A stretch of DNA of 64,000 nt from Littorina saxatilis (lineage: Eukaryota; Mollusca; Gastropoda; Littorinimorpha; Littorinidae), in NCBI RefSeq assembly GCF_037325665.1, contig NC_090250.1, forward strand, positions 27,275,121 through 27,339,120, given 5' to 3'. Each line of letters opens with the position of its first letter. Positions within the stretch are counted from its first letter, which is position 1. Shown piece after piece: positions 1-10,010 of the stretch. A model generated the notes under the pieces. That model did not search any database, was not told the DNA's origin, and saw only the letters and a program-made list of their open reading frames with translations. Both the position numbers and the translations under genes were made by a program.

Positions 1-779
1 CTTTTTTTGGTTCTTGTAGAAAACCTAATGTAATGTTTAGTTTCCATTTATTCTAGGTCAACAGAAGTTATTAATGGTCAGTTCTTTTTGCGTGTGTGAA
101 AGAATCTTGTTCTGCTAGTTTGCTTTTCTTTGTTCGTTTGTTAATTTTTTAGATCTGTCTTGTATGGTTGATTCATATGTATGCCTGGCTTGTTTTACAG
201 AAGAAAATAGCAGACAGATCAAAACAAAATAAAACAGTGAGCGAGAGTACTTTTTGGATTTTGTGCTTTGTTGACTGAATTTGAATAGTGTATATTTGTT
301 CCTTGGATCTTTTTTCTTCTTTTTTTCTACTTTTCACAAAACCCTTCCAAACTGAGCTGTCTTTACCTTTTGATTCAGAATACCGTCATTGCTGTATGTG
401 TGAGATCGAAAGGATTAATTTTAAAAGGCCAATTGGCCACACTAGATCTTTGTTTTACTGTCACATATCAGCCTATAGTTTTTAACAAGTGAATAAAATT
501 ATTATGCATCTCACTTCATCACATTATAAATCTACCAGTCTGATTTAATCAGCCTTACAATTTCTAATTCATTTTGAACAAAACAGCATACTTGAATTCC
601 AGGACTGCATGTAAGAAAAGATGCTGTTCTCACTTGTAAAAGACCGCACTGATATGTAACAGTGAATCTGATATAATTCCCAGGCTGGAGCTAACTTGGC
701 TCCCAAGCATAAGCCACCTTAACCCCAACCAGGCTGCCAAGCAGTGCCAAGGGTATGCCAACCAGGCTGCCAAGCAACG
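1..779. other. AT-rich stretch, no gene seen
   Basis: No open frame here resembles a known protein. The DNA is T-rich and looks like ordinary intergenic sequence. A short imperfect repeat built on 'ccaaccaggctgccaagca' lies at about 727-776, just before recognisable integrase sequence begins. Confidence 0.5.
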
Positions 780-789
780 GAAACAGTTG

Positions 790-1742
790 CCACGGCTGCG
801 GTGGATCAGTTCTTTACACGATTCGGGTGCCCTTTGGAGGTATGCACTGACCAGGGAGCGAATTTCATGAGTAAGCTTGTCTGTCAACTGTGTGAACTTC
901 TGGAGGTGGCCAAGACTTGAACCACGCCCTATCACCCGAGTGCCAATGGCCAGGTAGAACGCTTGAATCGCACTCTTCTACAGATGATCAGGTGTACGCT
1001 TCGCTCGGGGCAGGGTAGTTGAGATGAGAAGCTACAGTTGCTCATGTCTGCCGTCAGGAGCACAGTGAACCGGTCCACGGGGTTTACCCCAAACCGACTT
1101 ATGCTGGGACGGGAGACGCGCCAGCCTTTGCAGTTGATGACGGGTGTTGAAGTGACAACCGACACTACCCATGGTTTCGTGAGACACCTGGAGGAAGATG
1201 CTCATGAGGCGCACGCCAGCGCCCGACAAAACCTGAAGGAAGAACAGAGAAGGCGGAAAGAAACGTATGACCTTCGGCAGATGGCAACGAAGTATGAGGT
1301 AGGAGACGCAGTTTTGTTGACTAACTCTGCTACAGCGATTGGCCAGAGCCGGAAGCTGTCTCCCTTGTGGGTGGGTCCACTTCTTGTGACAAAGGTTTTA
1401 TCGCTTATCCTTTTTCAGGTAGCCAGTGTACGGAGGGAATGGGTCGTACATCACGACAGACTCCGGAGGTGTTTTGACTCCCCTTTGCCATTGTGGCTGA
1501 GAAAACGACGCCACAATCTAGGTATAGACGGAGAGTTCCAGGACCTGGATACTGAAGACGAGCTGCTGGTTACACCACTGACATCTGTTCCTATTTTCTG
1601 TCATTGCAGGCGGCCGGATGACGGTTCCTTCATGATTATGTGTGAAGAGTGCAATGAATGGTTTTACGGTTCGTGTGTAGGGGTCACCCCACAGAGAGCG
1701 GAAGCCATTGAATTGTATCGTTGCCCTGATTGTGCAAAATAG
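790..1742 (+). mobile_element. Integrase remnant with C-terminal PHD finger (gypsy fossil, part)
   Basis: The core is recognised by TDQGANF (second catalytic Asp context) and YHPSANGQVERLN (catalytic Glu context), typical of Ty3/gypsy integrases. The next block has the usual integrase tail: a basic helix rich in Glu, Arg and Lys, then an SH3-like stretch with the motif SPLWVGPLLVTKVL. It ends in a compact Cys-rich module (FCHC..MCEECNEWF..RCPDC) of PHD-finger type, followed by the stop at 1740-1742. PHD fingers read histone tails, so by analogy with chromodomain-bearing gypsy elements it could steer integration; that is inference. The element is broken. Confidence 0.75.
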
Positions 1743-2025
1743 AGGGGGTCCCTTATTCGTTTTTTTTTTGTTTTGACAGTATGGATCAGGGCAGACGGGA
1801 CAGAGGCCCCCCTGACAAGACGTCACGTCGACGAGGGCGTCGAGAGCGTGGAGAAGATAGCGGAGGGAGGGGGATGGACCTCCTGGTGCCCATTATCCAG
1901 GGAGAAGGTGGCTCTATGCTCAAAGGGACCCCCGGGACCGGGAGGACTCCCCAGAGCATCAACGGGAAAGTAGGGTCAGCCGGAGGGAGGAGGATGGACC
2001 CCCTGGTGCCGGTCATCAGGGAAGA

Positions 2026-3847
2026 ATGCGAGATCATTCTCAAAGGGACCCCCAGAACCGGGAGGACTCCCCAAAGAAATCAAGAGAGTACAGGGCAGCC
2101 AAAGAGGAGGCCTTATCAGGAGAGGTCCCGGTAAGGGGATGGGGTACTATGCCCACGGTGAGACCGCCCCCTGGTTTTGAGCCGATGAGGCCCTGCATCT
2201 TGCCTGCCTGCGATGCCCGGGTGAGTGATGTAAGGGCCCACGTGCTACGGGAACACTTTCCGGAGGGATGGTTTCTTTGGAGCGCTCAGGATGTGACGAT
2301 CGCCTTAACGCTAGTGGCAACCGCCATGGCGCAACAGTCCACCTTGGAAGCGCTCTGGGAAACTTCAGGTGCAGAACGACTACTCATCCAGGAGGAGCTG
2401 CGGCAGGAGGACGAGGATTTCTGTTGGCGTTTGGGCGATCATCTCGGGATACGTCTACCGAGTCATCTAACGCTTGCCCCGCCGAACACCCTGGTAGCGC
2501 TCGCACACTGGGCGGTGCTTATCCGGGTGTTGTACACGGCAGGAGTGCGGGTACAGAGGGAGTTCCGGGAGATGTCGCCGGGAGGTCGATCGAACACCTC
2601 GTCTCTCATACACTATGGGCACAGCTGGGAGGACGGCCAATGTAGGAAGAGGCCCCGACATGTAGGGGAGGAACCGCAAAGGAGAAAACATTCCTCAGAC
2701 TGGTCCCCCACCAGGGCGGAGGCATTCAAGGAACGTTGGAGCCCCAGGCAGGACGCGGGAGCGCGACACCGTGAGAGGTCTTCCAATCACAGTAACCAAG
2801 ACCAAGCACCCAGGACGGAAGACCGCAGGGATGACCTCTCCCTGACGCAGCGCTCCGCTGGGCCACCACGTCTTACGAGCTCCTGGCAGGATGCAGGGTT
2901 GCGACGCCAGGACCAAGCACCCAGGACGGAAGACCGCAGGGATGACCTCTCCCTGACGCAGCACTCCGCTGGGCCACCACGTCTTACGAGCTCCTGGCAG
3001 GACGCAGGGTTGCGACGCCGGGAGCGGTCTCCAAAGAGCCAAGGAATGAAAGAGAGGCACACAGGCGAGGACAAAGGGAGAGGCCGGAAGCGCAGACATG
3101 TGGAAACTTTTTGGAGAACTGAAGTCAGGAACCCCATAGGTTCTGATCCTGGCTCGGGGATTTCCCAAAAAGAATCTGCAGCTCCCCCTCAGCCTGGGTG
3201 GGTCCCAGCAGAGATCTGGGCAAGGATGACACTAGGTGATCGGAGGAGGTGGCGGCGAACCCATAACGTGCTGAACTACTGTGGCGCACGTGTGGAGAGC
3301 GGCGCCACCAATATTCCGCAAGACGTCTCGGGACGGCCAGGAGTCGATGAGTTTCGGGAGAACATATAAGAACCACCTAGTCCTTCGCACTTGTTGCAAG
3401 GACTGGAGCTGGAAGACCCGTGTGCTCTCTCAGTTCCCCCGATGGCCGTCCCACTCTCCACTCAAGAGGCCTTGAGAAAAGATCCTTCAGGACTCGTGCC
3501 CTTCAGCAGCAGTAGGGCCAGCGCTACGGTCACCTCTCAGACTATGGTGATCACCGCCGAGGTCCACGCTTCGTCAGCGTCCCTCACGCCAGGGGCCCCA
3601 AAGGAGACAACAGCCGTACCCATGGATGTCTCTTTGTTGGGCGGCGCGGAGGAACCCTGTCCCTCACCGGAGACCGAGGAGGAAGGGGCGTTGCTGGGCG
3701 AAACAACACCTACCGTGCAGTGCCGACGCAGCCCACGGAAGTCAGGACCGGAGGTGCTGTACGCTGTGGACTCCCACTTCCACATGGATCGCCTAGCGGA
3801 GTGGGTAAGGACTCGGCAGGAGCAGCACAGGTCTTACACCTTGCCAC
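2026..3847 (+). mobile_element. Accessory coding region downstream of pol: zinc-finger-like motif and TatD-like start (gypsy fossil, part)
   Basis: Long open reading follows the integrase on the same strand. Near its start is a C-x4-C-x9-H-x4-H motif (CILPAC..HVLREH), followed by a helical, Trp- and Leu-rich segment of about 120 residues, then a long Arg/Asp/Ser-rich low-complexity linker. The last part, near 3760-3800, reads AVDSHFHMDRLAEW. Its D-x-H-x-H-x-D-R pattern resembles the N-terminal metal-binding strand of TatD-family metal-dependent hydrolases. A SINE inserted at 3848 ends the region just after this motif. The zinc-finger to TatD order recalls repeat-encoded proteins of other invertebrates, but this is from memory and not verified. 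Confidence 0.5.
2801..3022 (+). repeat. Two 111-bp tandem copies in the accessory region
   Basis: Two nearly identical 111-bp units lie head to tail, 37 codons each, within the Arg/Asp-rich linker. The period was counted from 'accaagcaccc' at 2801 and 2912. A second, looser pair with a 120-bp period begins at 1861 and 1981 between the integrase and the accessory region. Confidence 0.8.
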
Positions 3848-4223
3848 TAGTTTGTTTGTTTGCTTAACGCCCAGCCGACCACGAAGGGCCATATCAGGGC
3901 GGTGCTGCTTTGACATTCTTTCTTTATTTGGTGTTTAACGTCGTTTTCAACCACGAAGGTTATATCGCGACGGCTGCTTTGACATATAACGTGCGCCACA
4001 CACAAGACAGAAATCACAGCACACCTGGCTTCATGTCTCACCCAGTCACATTATTCTGACACCAGACCAACCAGTCCTAGCACTAACCCCATAATGCCAG
4101 ACGCCAAGCGGAGCAGCCAGTAGATTGCCAATTTTAAAGTCTTAGGTATGACCCGGCCGGGGTTCGAACCCACGACCTCCCGATCACGGGGCGGGCGCCT
4201 TACCACTAGGCCAACCGTGCCGG
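3848..4223 (-). mobile_element. tRNA-derived SINE, family A, near full length
   Basis: Read on the - strand it starts with a tRNA-like head (A-box-like GGCCTAGTGG, B-box GGGTTCGAACC), then a body, and ends in GGCGTTAAGCAAACAAAC. Similar copies lie at 4592-4878, 23215-23476 and 55578-55889. No clear target duplication is seen here: sequence on the left is the gypsy accessory region and on the right a transposase fragment, so recombination may have joined them. A 56-bp retroposon tail is nested at 3917-3972, flanked by GCTGCTTTGACAT (3904-3916 and 3973-3985). The family may belong to the molluscan V-SINE group (RUDI-like), which is not verified. Confidence 0.8.
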
Positions 4224-4591
4224 TGATAAGAAGTTAATCGACAACATTTCAAGCCACATTGAATCATTCCACCCATGTGTACCACATTACAGGCGAGCCC
4301 ATGCACCAAACCGGCGGTATTTGCCATCTGAACTAACAATTACGTACATGTGGAAGGATTTCAAAGAAAAGAACGGTGCTGTTATCAGCTTATAATCATA
4401 CCGGAGACAGCTCAGACAGAAGAACATCAGTTTTGCGAAGATCGGTGAGGAAGAATGTGAAGCCTGTATGACGTACGCGATGCACAAACATAGCTACCAA
4501 TCGGGCGGATCATGCATAAAATGCAAAGAATGGAAGATACACATTGAAAATGCAAGTCAGGCGCGTAGACAGTATCATGAAGATGCGAAAG

Positions 4592-4878
4592 TTTGGTTTG
4601 TTTGTTTGCTTAACGCCCAGCCGACCACGAAGGGCCATATCAGAGCGGTGCTGCTTTGACATTTAACGTGCGCCACACACAAGACAGAAGTTACAGCACA
4701 GGCTTCATGTCTCACCCAGTCACATTATTCTGACACCGGACCAACCAGTCCTAGCACTAACCCCATAATGCCAGACGCCAGGCAGAGCAGCCACTAGATT
4801 GCCAATTTTAAAGTCTTAGGTATGACCCGGCCGGGGTTCGAACCCATGACCTCCCGATCACGGGGCGGACGCCTTACC
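4592..4878 (-). mobile_element. SINE family A, 5'-truncated, with target duplications
   Basis: The copy is flanked by AAGATGCGAAAG at 4580-4591 and 4879-4890, a perfect 12-bp target-site duplication. It lacks about 20 bases of the tRNA-like head compared with the copy at 55578. It interrupts the transposase fragment. Confidence 0.9.
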
Positions 4879-4957
4879 AAGATGCGAAAGAAGCGTTGAC
4901 CAACGGTCAGATGGTATATCTGTCAACTGACATGCAAAAAGTTCTACTTTTGCCATC

Positions 4958-5026
4958 TTTTGTTTCTTTATTTATTTATTTGGTGTTTAACGTCGTTTTC
5001 AACCATTCAAGGTTATATCGCGACGG
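4958..5026 (-). mobile_element. Very short family B retroposon tail with target duplications
   Basis: A 69-bp piece carrying the reverse complement of the family B 3' tail (CGACGTTAAACACCAAATAA on the - strand) is flanked by CTTTTGCCATC at 4947-4957 and 5027-5037. It is an extreme 5'-truncation of the element seen at 35722-36122. Confidence 0.85.
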
Positions 5027-5685
5027 CTTTTGCCATCGATCCCTGGTGTCAAGATTTGCATGTTCACAAGAAGACTTGTCGTGTTTCATCAGACATTTTC
5101 GCCCATTGGCAAATTCTCATCCAGACACGGAGAACACTAAGCGCTGGCATGCATTTGGCACGAGGCCATTGCCGGACGACAGGCGTCTGACGTCGCTAGT
5201 GAGTACAAAGCTGCCATACACCACTACGTGGAGAATGCAGAAACTCTGTGTATTTGGTGTGACAACTGCGGCGCACAAAACATAAACTGGTCCCTGTACA
5301 GCACACTGGCCAAAATCATGAATGCCCCGAACCTCCGCCTCCGGGAGATCGAACTTCGGTATCTGGAGAAGGGGCATACCTTTATGTCAGCGGACTCTGT
5401 GCACGCACAAGTTGAAAAGTCCATCAGAAAATTCAAAAACCGAGACTACAGCAGTTGACACAACCCGCCAGAGAGGTTCAAAAGGAGAAATTCCCCCAAA
5501 ATTAGGAACATTAGCATACCTGACTGACAACGGTGCAGATGTACCTTAGCAGCGAGCCGAGACTACAGCAGTTGATACAACCCGCTGGAGAGGTTCAAAA
5601 GGAGAAATTCCCCTCAAATGAGGAACATTAGCATACCTGACAGACAACGGTGCAGATGTACCTTAGCAGTAAGCTGAGACTACAT

Positions 5686-5738
5686 CTTTCTTTCTTTATT
5701 TGGTGTTTAACGTCGTTTTCAACCGTTCAAGGTTATAC
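5686..5738 (-). mobile_element. Family B retroposon tail inside the satellite, copy 1
   Basis: A 53-bp insert is flanked by GAGACTACAT (5676-5685 and 5739-5748). The same insert with the same flanks recurs at 6775-6827 and 7523-7575. Confidence 0.9.
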
Positions 5739-6774
5739 GAGACTACATCAGTTGACATAAACAGCTAGTGAGGCACAAAGGGAGAAATCCCAGAACATTA
5801 GCATACCTAACAGACAACAGTACAGCTATACCTTAGCAGCCAGCCAAGACTACAGCAGTTGACACAACCTGCTAGAGAGGTTCAAAAGGAGAAATTTCCC
5901 TCAAACGAGGAACATTAGCATACCTGACTGACAACAGTGCAGATGTACCTTAGCAGCAAGCCGAGACTACAACAGTTGACATAAACAGGTAGTGAGGCAC
6001 AAAGGGAGAAATCCCAGAACATTAGCATACCTAACAGACAACAGTACAGCTATACCTGAGCAGCCAGCCAAGACTACAGCAGTTGACACAACCCGCTAGA
6101 GAGGTTCAAAAGGAGAAATTCTCCCAAAATTAGGAACATTAGCATACCTGACTGACAATAGTACAGATATACCTTAGCAGCGAGCCAAGACTACAGCAGT
6201 TGACACAACCCGCTGGAGAGGTTCAAAAGGAGAAATTCCTCCCAAATGAGGAACATTAGCATACCTGACTGACAACGGTACAGATGTACCGTAGCCGCAA
6301 GCCGAGACTGCAGCAGTTGACATTAACAGGTAGTGAGGCACAAAGGGAGAAATCCCAGAACATTAGCATACCTAACAGACAACAGTACAGCTATACCTTA
6401 GCAGCCAGCCAAGACTACAACAGTTGACACAACCCGCTAGAGAGGTTCAAAAGGAGAAATTCCCCCCAAAATTAGGAACATTAGCATACCTGACTGACAA
6501 CAGTACAGCTATACCTTAGCAGCCAGCCAAGACTACAACAGTTGATACAACCCGCTAGAGAGGTTCAAAAGGAGAAATTCCCACCAAAATTAGGAACATT
6601 AGCATACCTGACTGACAACGGTGCAGATATACCTTAGCAGAGAGCCAAGACTACAGCAGTTGACAACAACCCGCTGGAGAGGTTCAAAAGGAGAAATTCC
6701 CCTCAAATTAGGAACATTAGCATACCCGACAGACAACGGTGCAGATGTACCTTAGCAGCAAGCCGAGACTACAT

Positions 6775-6827
6775 CTTTCTTTCTTTATTTGGTGTTTAAC
6801 GTCGTTTTCAACCGTTCAAGGTTATAC
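6775..6827 (-). mobile_element. Family B retroposon tail inside the satellite, copy 2
   Basis: Same 53-bp insert and same insertion site in the unit as at 5686, so it is an array-amplified copy of one insertion event and not an independent hit. Flanks GAGACTACAT at 6765-6774 and 6828-6837. Confidence 0.9.
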
Positions 6828-7522
6828 GAGACTACATCATTTGACATAAACAGCTAGTGAGGCACAAAGGGAGAAATCCCAGAACATTAGCATACCTAAC
6901 AGACAACAGTACAGCTATACCTTAGCAGTCAGCCAAGACTACAGCAGTTGACACAACCCGCTGGAGAGGTTCAAAAGGAGAAATTCCCCCCAAATGAGGA
7001 ACATTAGCATACCTGACTGACAACGGTACAGATGTACCTTAGCAGCAAGCCGAGACTACAGCAGTTGACATTAACAGCTAGTGAGGCACAAAGGGAGAAA
7101 TCCCAGAACATTAGCATACCTAACAGACAACAGTACAGCTATACCTTAGCAGACAGCCAAGACTACAACAGTTGACACAACCCGCTAGAGAGGTTCAAAA
7201 GGAGAAATTCCCCCCAAAATTAGGAACATTAGCATACCTGACTGACAACAGTACAGCTATACCTTAGCAGCCAGCCAAGACTACAACAGTTGATACAACC
7301 CGCTAGAGAGGTTCAAAAGGAGAAATTCCCACCAAAATTAGGAACATTAGCATACCTGACTGACAACGGTGCAGATATACCTTAGCAGAGAGCCAAGACT
7401 ACAGCAGTTGACAACAACCCGCTGGAGAGGTTCAAAAGGAGAAATTCCCCTCAAATTAGGAACATTAGCATACCCGACAGACAACGGTGCAGATGTACCT
7501 TAGCAGCAAGCCGAGACTACAT

Positions 7523-7575
7523 CTTTCTTTCTTTATTTGGTGTTTAACGTCGTTTTCAACCGTTCAAGGTTATAC
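7523..7575 (-). mobile_element. Family B retroposon tail inside the satellite, copy 3
   Basis: Third copy of the insert, exactly 748 bp after copy 2. Flanks GAGACTACAT at 7513-7522 and 7576-7585. Confidence 0.9.
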
Positions 7576-8648
7576 GAGACTACATCATTTGACATAAACA
7601 GCTAGTGAGGCACAAAGGGAGAAATCCCAGAACATTAGCATACCTAACAGACAACAGTACAGCTATACCTTAGCAGCCAGCCAAGACTACAGCAGTTGAC
7701 ACAACCCGCTGGAGAGGTTCAAAAGGAGAAATTCCCCCCAAACGAGGAACATTAGCATACCTGACTGACAACAGTGCAGATGTACCTTAGCAGCCAGCCG
7801 AGACTACAGCAGTTGACATAAACAGCTAGTGAGGCACAAAGGGAGAAATCCCAGAACATTAGCATACCTAACAGAAAACAGTACAGCTATACCTTAGCAG
7901 CCAGCCAAGACTACAACAGTTGACACAACCCGCTAGAGAGGTTCAAAAGGAGAAATTCCCACCAAAATTAGGAACATTAGCATACCTAACAGACAACAGT
8001 ACAGCTATACCTTAGCAGCCAGCCAAGACTACAACAGTTGACACAACCCGCTAGAGAGGTTCAAAAGGAGAAATTTCCCCAAAAATTAGGAACATTAGCA
8101 TACCTGACTGACAACAGTACAGCTATACCTTAGCAGCCAGCCAAGACTACAGCAGTTGACACAACCCGCTAGAGAGGTTCAAAAGGAGAAACTCCCCCCA
8201 AAATTAGGAACATTAGCATACCTAACAGACAGCTATACCTTAGCAGCGAGCCGAGACCACAGCAGTTGATACAACCCGCTAGAGAGGTTCAAAAGGAGAA
8301 ATTTCCCCCAAAATTAGGAACATTAGCATACCTGACTGACAAAGGTGCAGATGTACCTTAGCAGCGAGCCGAGACTACAGCAGTTGATACAACCCACTAG
8401 AGAGGTTCAAAAGGAGAAATTCCCCCCAAATGAGGAACATTAGCATACCTGACTGACAACGGTGCACATGTACATTAGCAGCAAGCCGAGACTACAGCAG
8501 TTGACACAACCAGCTAGAGAGGTTCAAAAGGAGAAATTTACCTCAAATGAGGAACATTAGCATACCTGACTGACAACAGTGCAGATGTACCTTAGCAGCA
8601 AACCGAGACTACAGCAGTTGACATAAACAGCTAGTGAGGCACAAAGGG

Positions 8649-8685
8649 TTAGTTAGTTTTTGGGGTTTAATGTCCCTTCAGCAGA
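8649..8685 (-). mobile_element. 37-bp LINE 3' end with 14-bp target duplications
   Basis: The insert is flanked by TGAGGCACAAAGGG at 8635-8648 and 8686-8699. Its sequence equals the last bases of the LINE at 9224-9723 (tail ATTAAACCCCAAAAACTAAC on the - strand). It is a minimal retrotransposed end. Confidence 0.85.
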
Positions 8686-9157
8686 TGAGGCACAAAGGGA
8701 GAAATCCCAGAACATTAGCATACCTAACAGACAACAGTACAGCTATACCTTAGCAGAGAGCCAAGACTACAGCAGTTGACACAACCCGCTAGAGAGGTTC
8801 AAAAGGAGAAATTTCCCCAAAAATTAGGAACATTAGCATACCTGACTGACAACAGTACAGCTATACCTTAGCAGCCAGCCAAGACTACAGCAGTTGACAC
8901 AACCCGCTAGAGAGGTTCAAAAGGAGAAATTTCCCCCAAAATTAGGAACATTAGCATACCTAACAGACAACAGTACAGCTATACCTTAGCAGCGAGCCGA
9001 GACTACAGCAGTTGATACAACCCGCTAGAGAGGTTCAAAAGGAGAAATTTCCCAAAAAATTAGGAACATTAGCATACCTGACTGACAATGGTGCAGATGT
9101 ACCTTAGCAGCGAGCCGAGACTACAGCAGTTGACACAACCCGCTAGAGAGGTTCAAA

Positions 9158-9201
9158 TCACAGAGGAATGGTTGGTTATTTCTTAACGTCCCTTCAACCT
9201 A
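9158..9201. repeat. Left fragment of the 73-bp satellite, cut off by the Tc1 element
   Basis: The junction 'ggttcaaa|tcacagagg' marks the switch from the 117-bp array. The piece runs to the TA at 9200-9201 where the Tc1-type element is inserted; the unit resumes at 11328. Confidence 0.9.
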
Positions 9202-9223
9202 CACTTGTCACAAAAAGTCAAGG

Positions 9224-9723
9224 TTGGTTGGTTGGTTTTTGGGGTTTAATGTCTCTTCAGCAGATGCTAGCTGCTATTCGAGACCGATGCAGTTATTTTC
9301 TTTTCCCTTCATATGGCAAGTTCTACGTTTCAGACTATTTACATTCAAATCTATCACTGTAAAAGAAGGTTCTAAAAATTAATAATTTTCACTTCTGGTA
9401 CTTTAAATCTTGTAAAAAATCTTGATCTCTTTTAAAAAGTTAAAAATCTTGTCCGGGGGAACATCCCGGAATAAAACCTTCAGTGTTTCCGCATTGTAGT
9501 GTTTGTCTCGAAATTCTTGAACGTCTACACATTTTGTGAGAACATGTTCTAATGTCCATGGTTCGTCACATCCAAAACAGTATGGTGGATCTTCACCTTT
9601 CAGCAGATACGAATGTGTAATGTGACTGTGCCCAATGTGTAAGCGACAGAGAACTGTCTCTTCTTTCCTGTTGAGGCGACATTGGGGTAGGCTGTCCGAC
9701 AGCTGGGGGACGATCTTATGAAC
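9224..9723 (-). mobile_element. 5'-truncated LINE (end of ORF2 plus 3' UTR)
   Basis: On the - strand the insert opens in coding sequence: VLCRLHIGHSHITHSYLLKG, then CFGCDEPWTLEHVLTKC, ending in a stop at 9403-9405. That is the RNase-H-distal, Cys-containing tail common in Jockey/I-type LINE ORF2 proteins. A 3' UTR of about 180 bp follows, ending in ACATTAAACCCCAAAAACCA and CCAA repeats. A 12-bp target duplication flanks it. The clade is inferred from the tail motif only. Confidence 0.8.
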
Positions 9724-10010
9724 AAAAAGTCAAGGAACAACTGACATATTCACATGGAAAAAGCAAACAGCAATATCTTCATAACCCGAAAAACGAAATC
9801 AACCAAACTTGGCTAATGCACTGACAACAACTCGCAAATTGTCTAGACAGCATCATTGGCCGCATGTGATGCACGGACGCGGTGCTAGGCAGGCGGAAAG
9901 TGCAGGCCCTCCACGTCAAAAATGCGCCTAAATTCACTGGCTCAGCAGAATGAACATTGGTACTGAACATCGGAACTGATCATGGCACGTGCTAGGCGGA
10001 CGTCTGGGCT

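Larger units (their letters stand above)
780..3847 (+). mobile_element. Decayed Ty3/gypsy-type LTR retrotransposon, 3' part
   Basis: This is a fossil LTR element of which only the 3' half is visible. It holds integrase catalytic-core sequence, then the integrase C-terminal part ending in a PHD finger, then an accessory coding region with a zinc-finger-like motif and a TatD-like beginning. Protease, reverse transcriptase and RNase H are not visible upstream, and neither LTR could be recognised. The right limit is set by a tRNA-derived SINE starting at 3848. The element is broken, with several breaks in the integrase part alone, and looks old. The family call rests on integrase style; a family search would be needed to name the clade. 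Confidence 0.7.
4224..5457 (+). pseudogene. Broken DDE-like DNA-transposon transposase cut by two retroposons
   Basis: Three coding blocks (4224-4591, 4891-4957, 5038-5457) read as one degraded protein once the two flanked retroposon inserts are set aside. Block one has HYRRAHAPNRRYLPSELTI and NISFAKIGEEECEAC. Block two has YLSTDMQKVLLLP. Block three has CDNCGAQNINWSLYS and YLEKGHTFMSADSVHAQVEK. These match, from memory, a widespread family of animal repeat-encoded transposase-like proteins in which the D-N-C..QN block follows a Trp-His-Glu segment (WHEAIAGR). In-frame stops occur at least in the first and third blocks. The superfamily cannot be assigned by eye, and the N-terminus and any terminal repeats are not visible. 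Confidence 0.6.
5444..9157. repeat. Satellite array, two unit types (117 and about 107 bp)
   Basis: About 31 units in direct orientation. The long type (117 bp; starts at 5444, 5561 and 5678 give the period) contains 'gagaggttcaaaaggagaaa'. The short type (about 107 bp) contains 'tagtgaggcacaaagggaga'. They share 'gaacattagcatacct' and 'ccttagcag'. The types alternate irregularly and form higher-order blocks: the segment ending at about 6770 is nearly identical to that ending at about 7518, an offset of 748 bp. The array begins inside the end of the transposase fragment and ends at the 73-bp array. No coding function is seen. Confidence 0.95.

Noticed and set aside
5444-9157. CRISPR-like array
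   Set aside because: Units are contiguous 107-117 bp tandem copies without unique spacers, in an animal genome.
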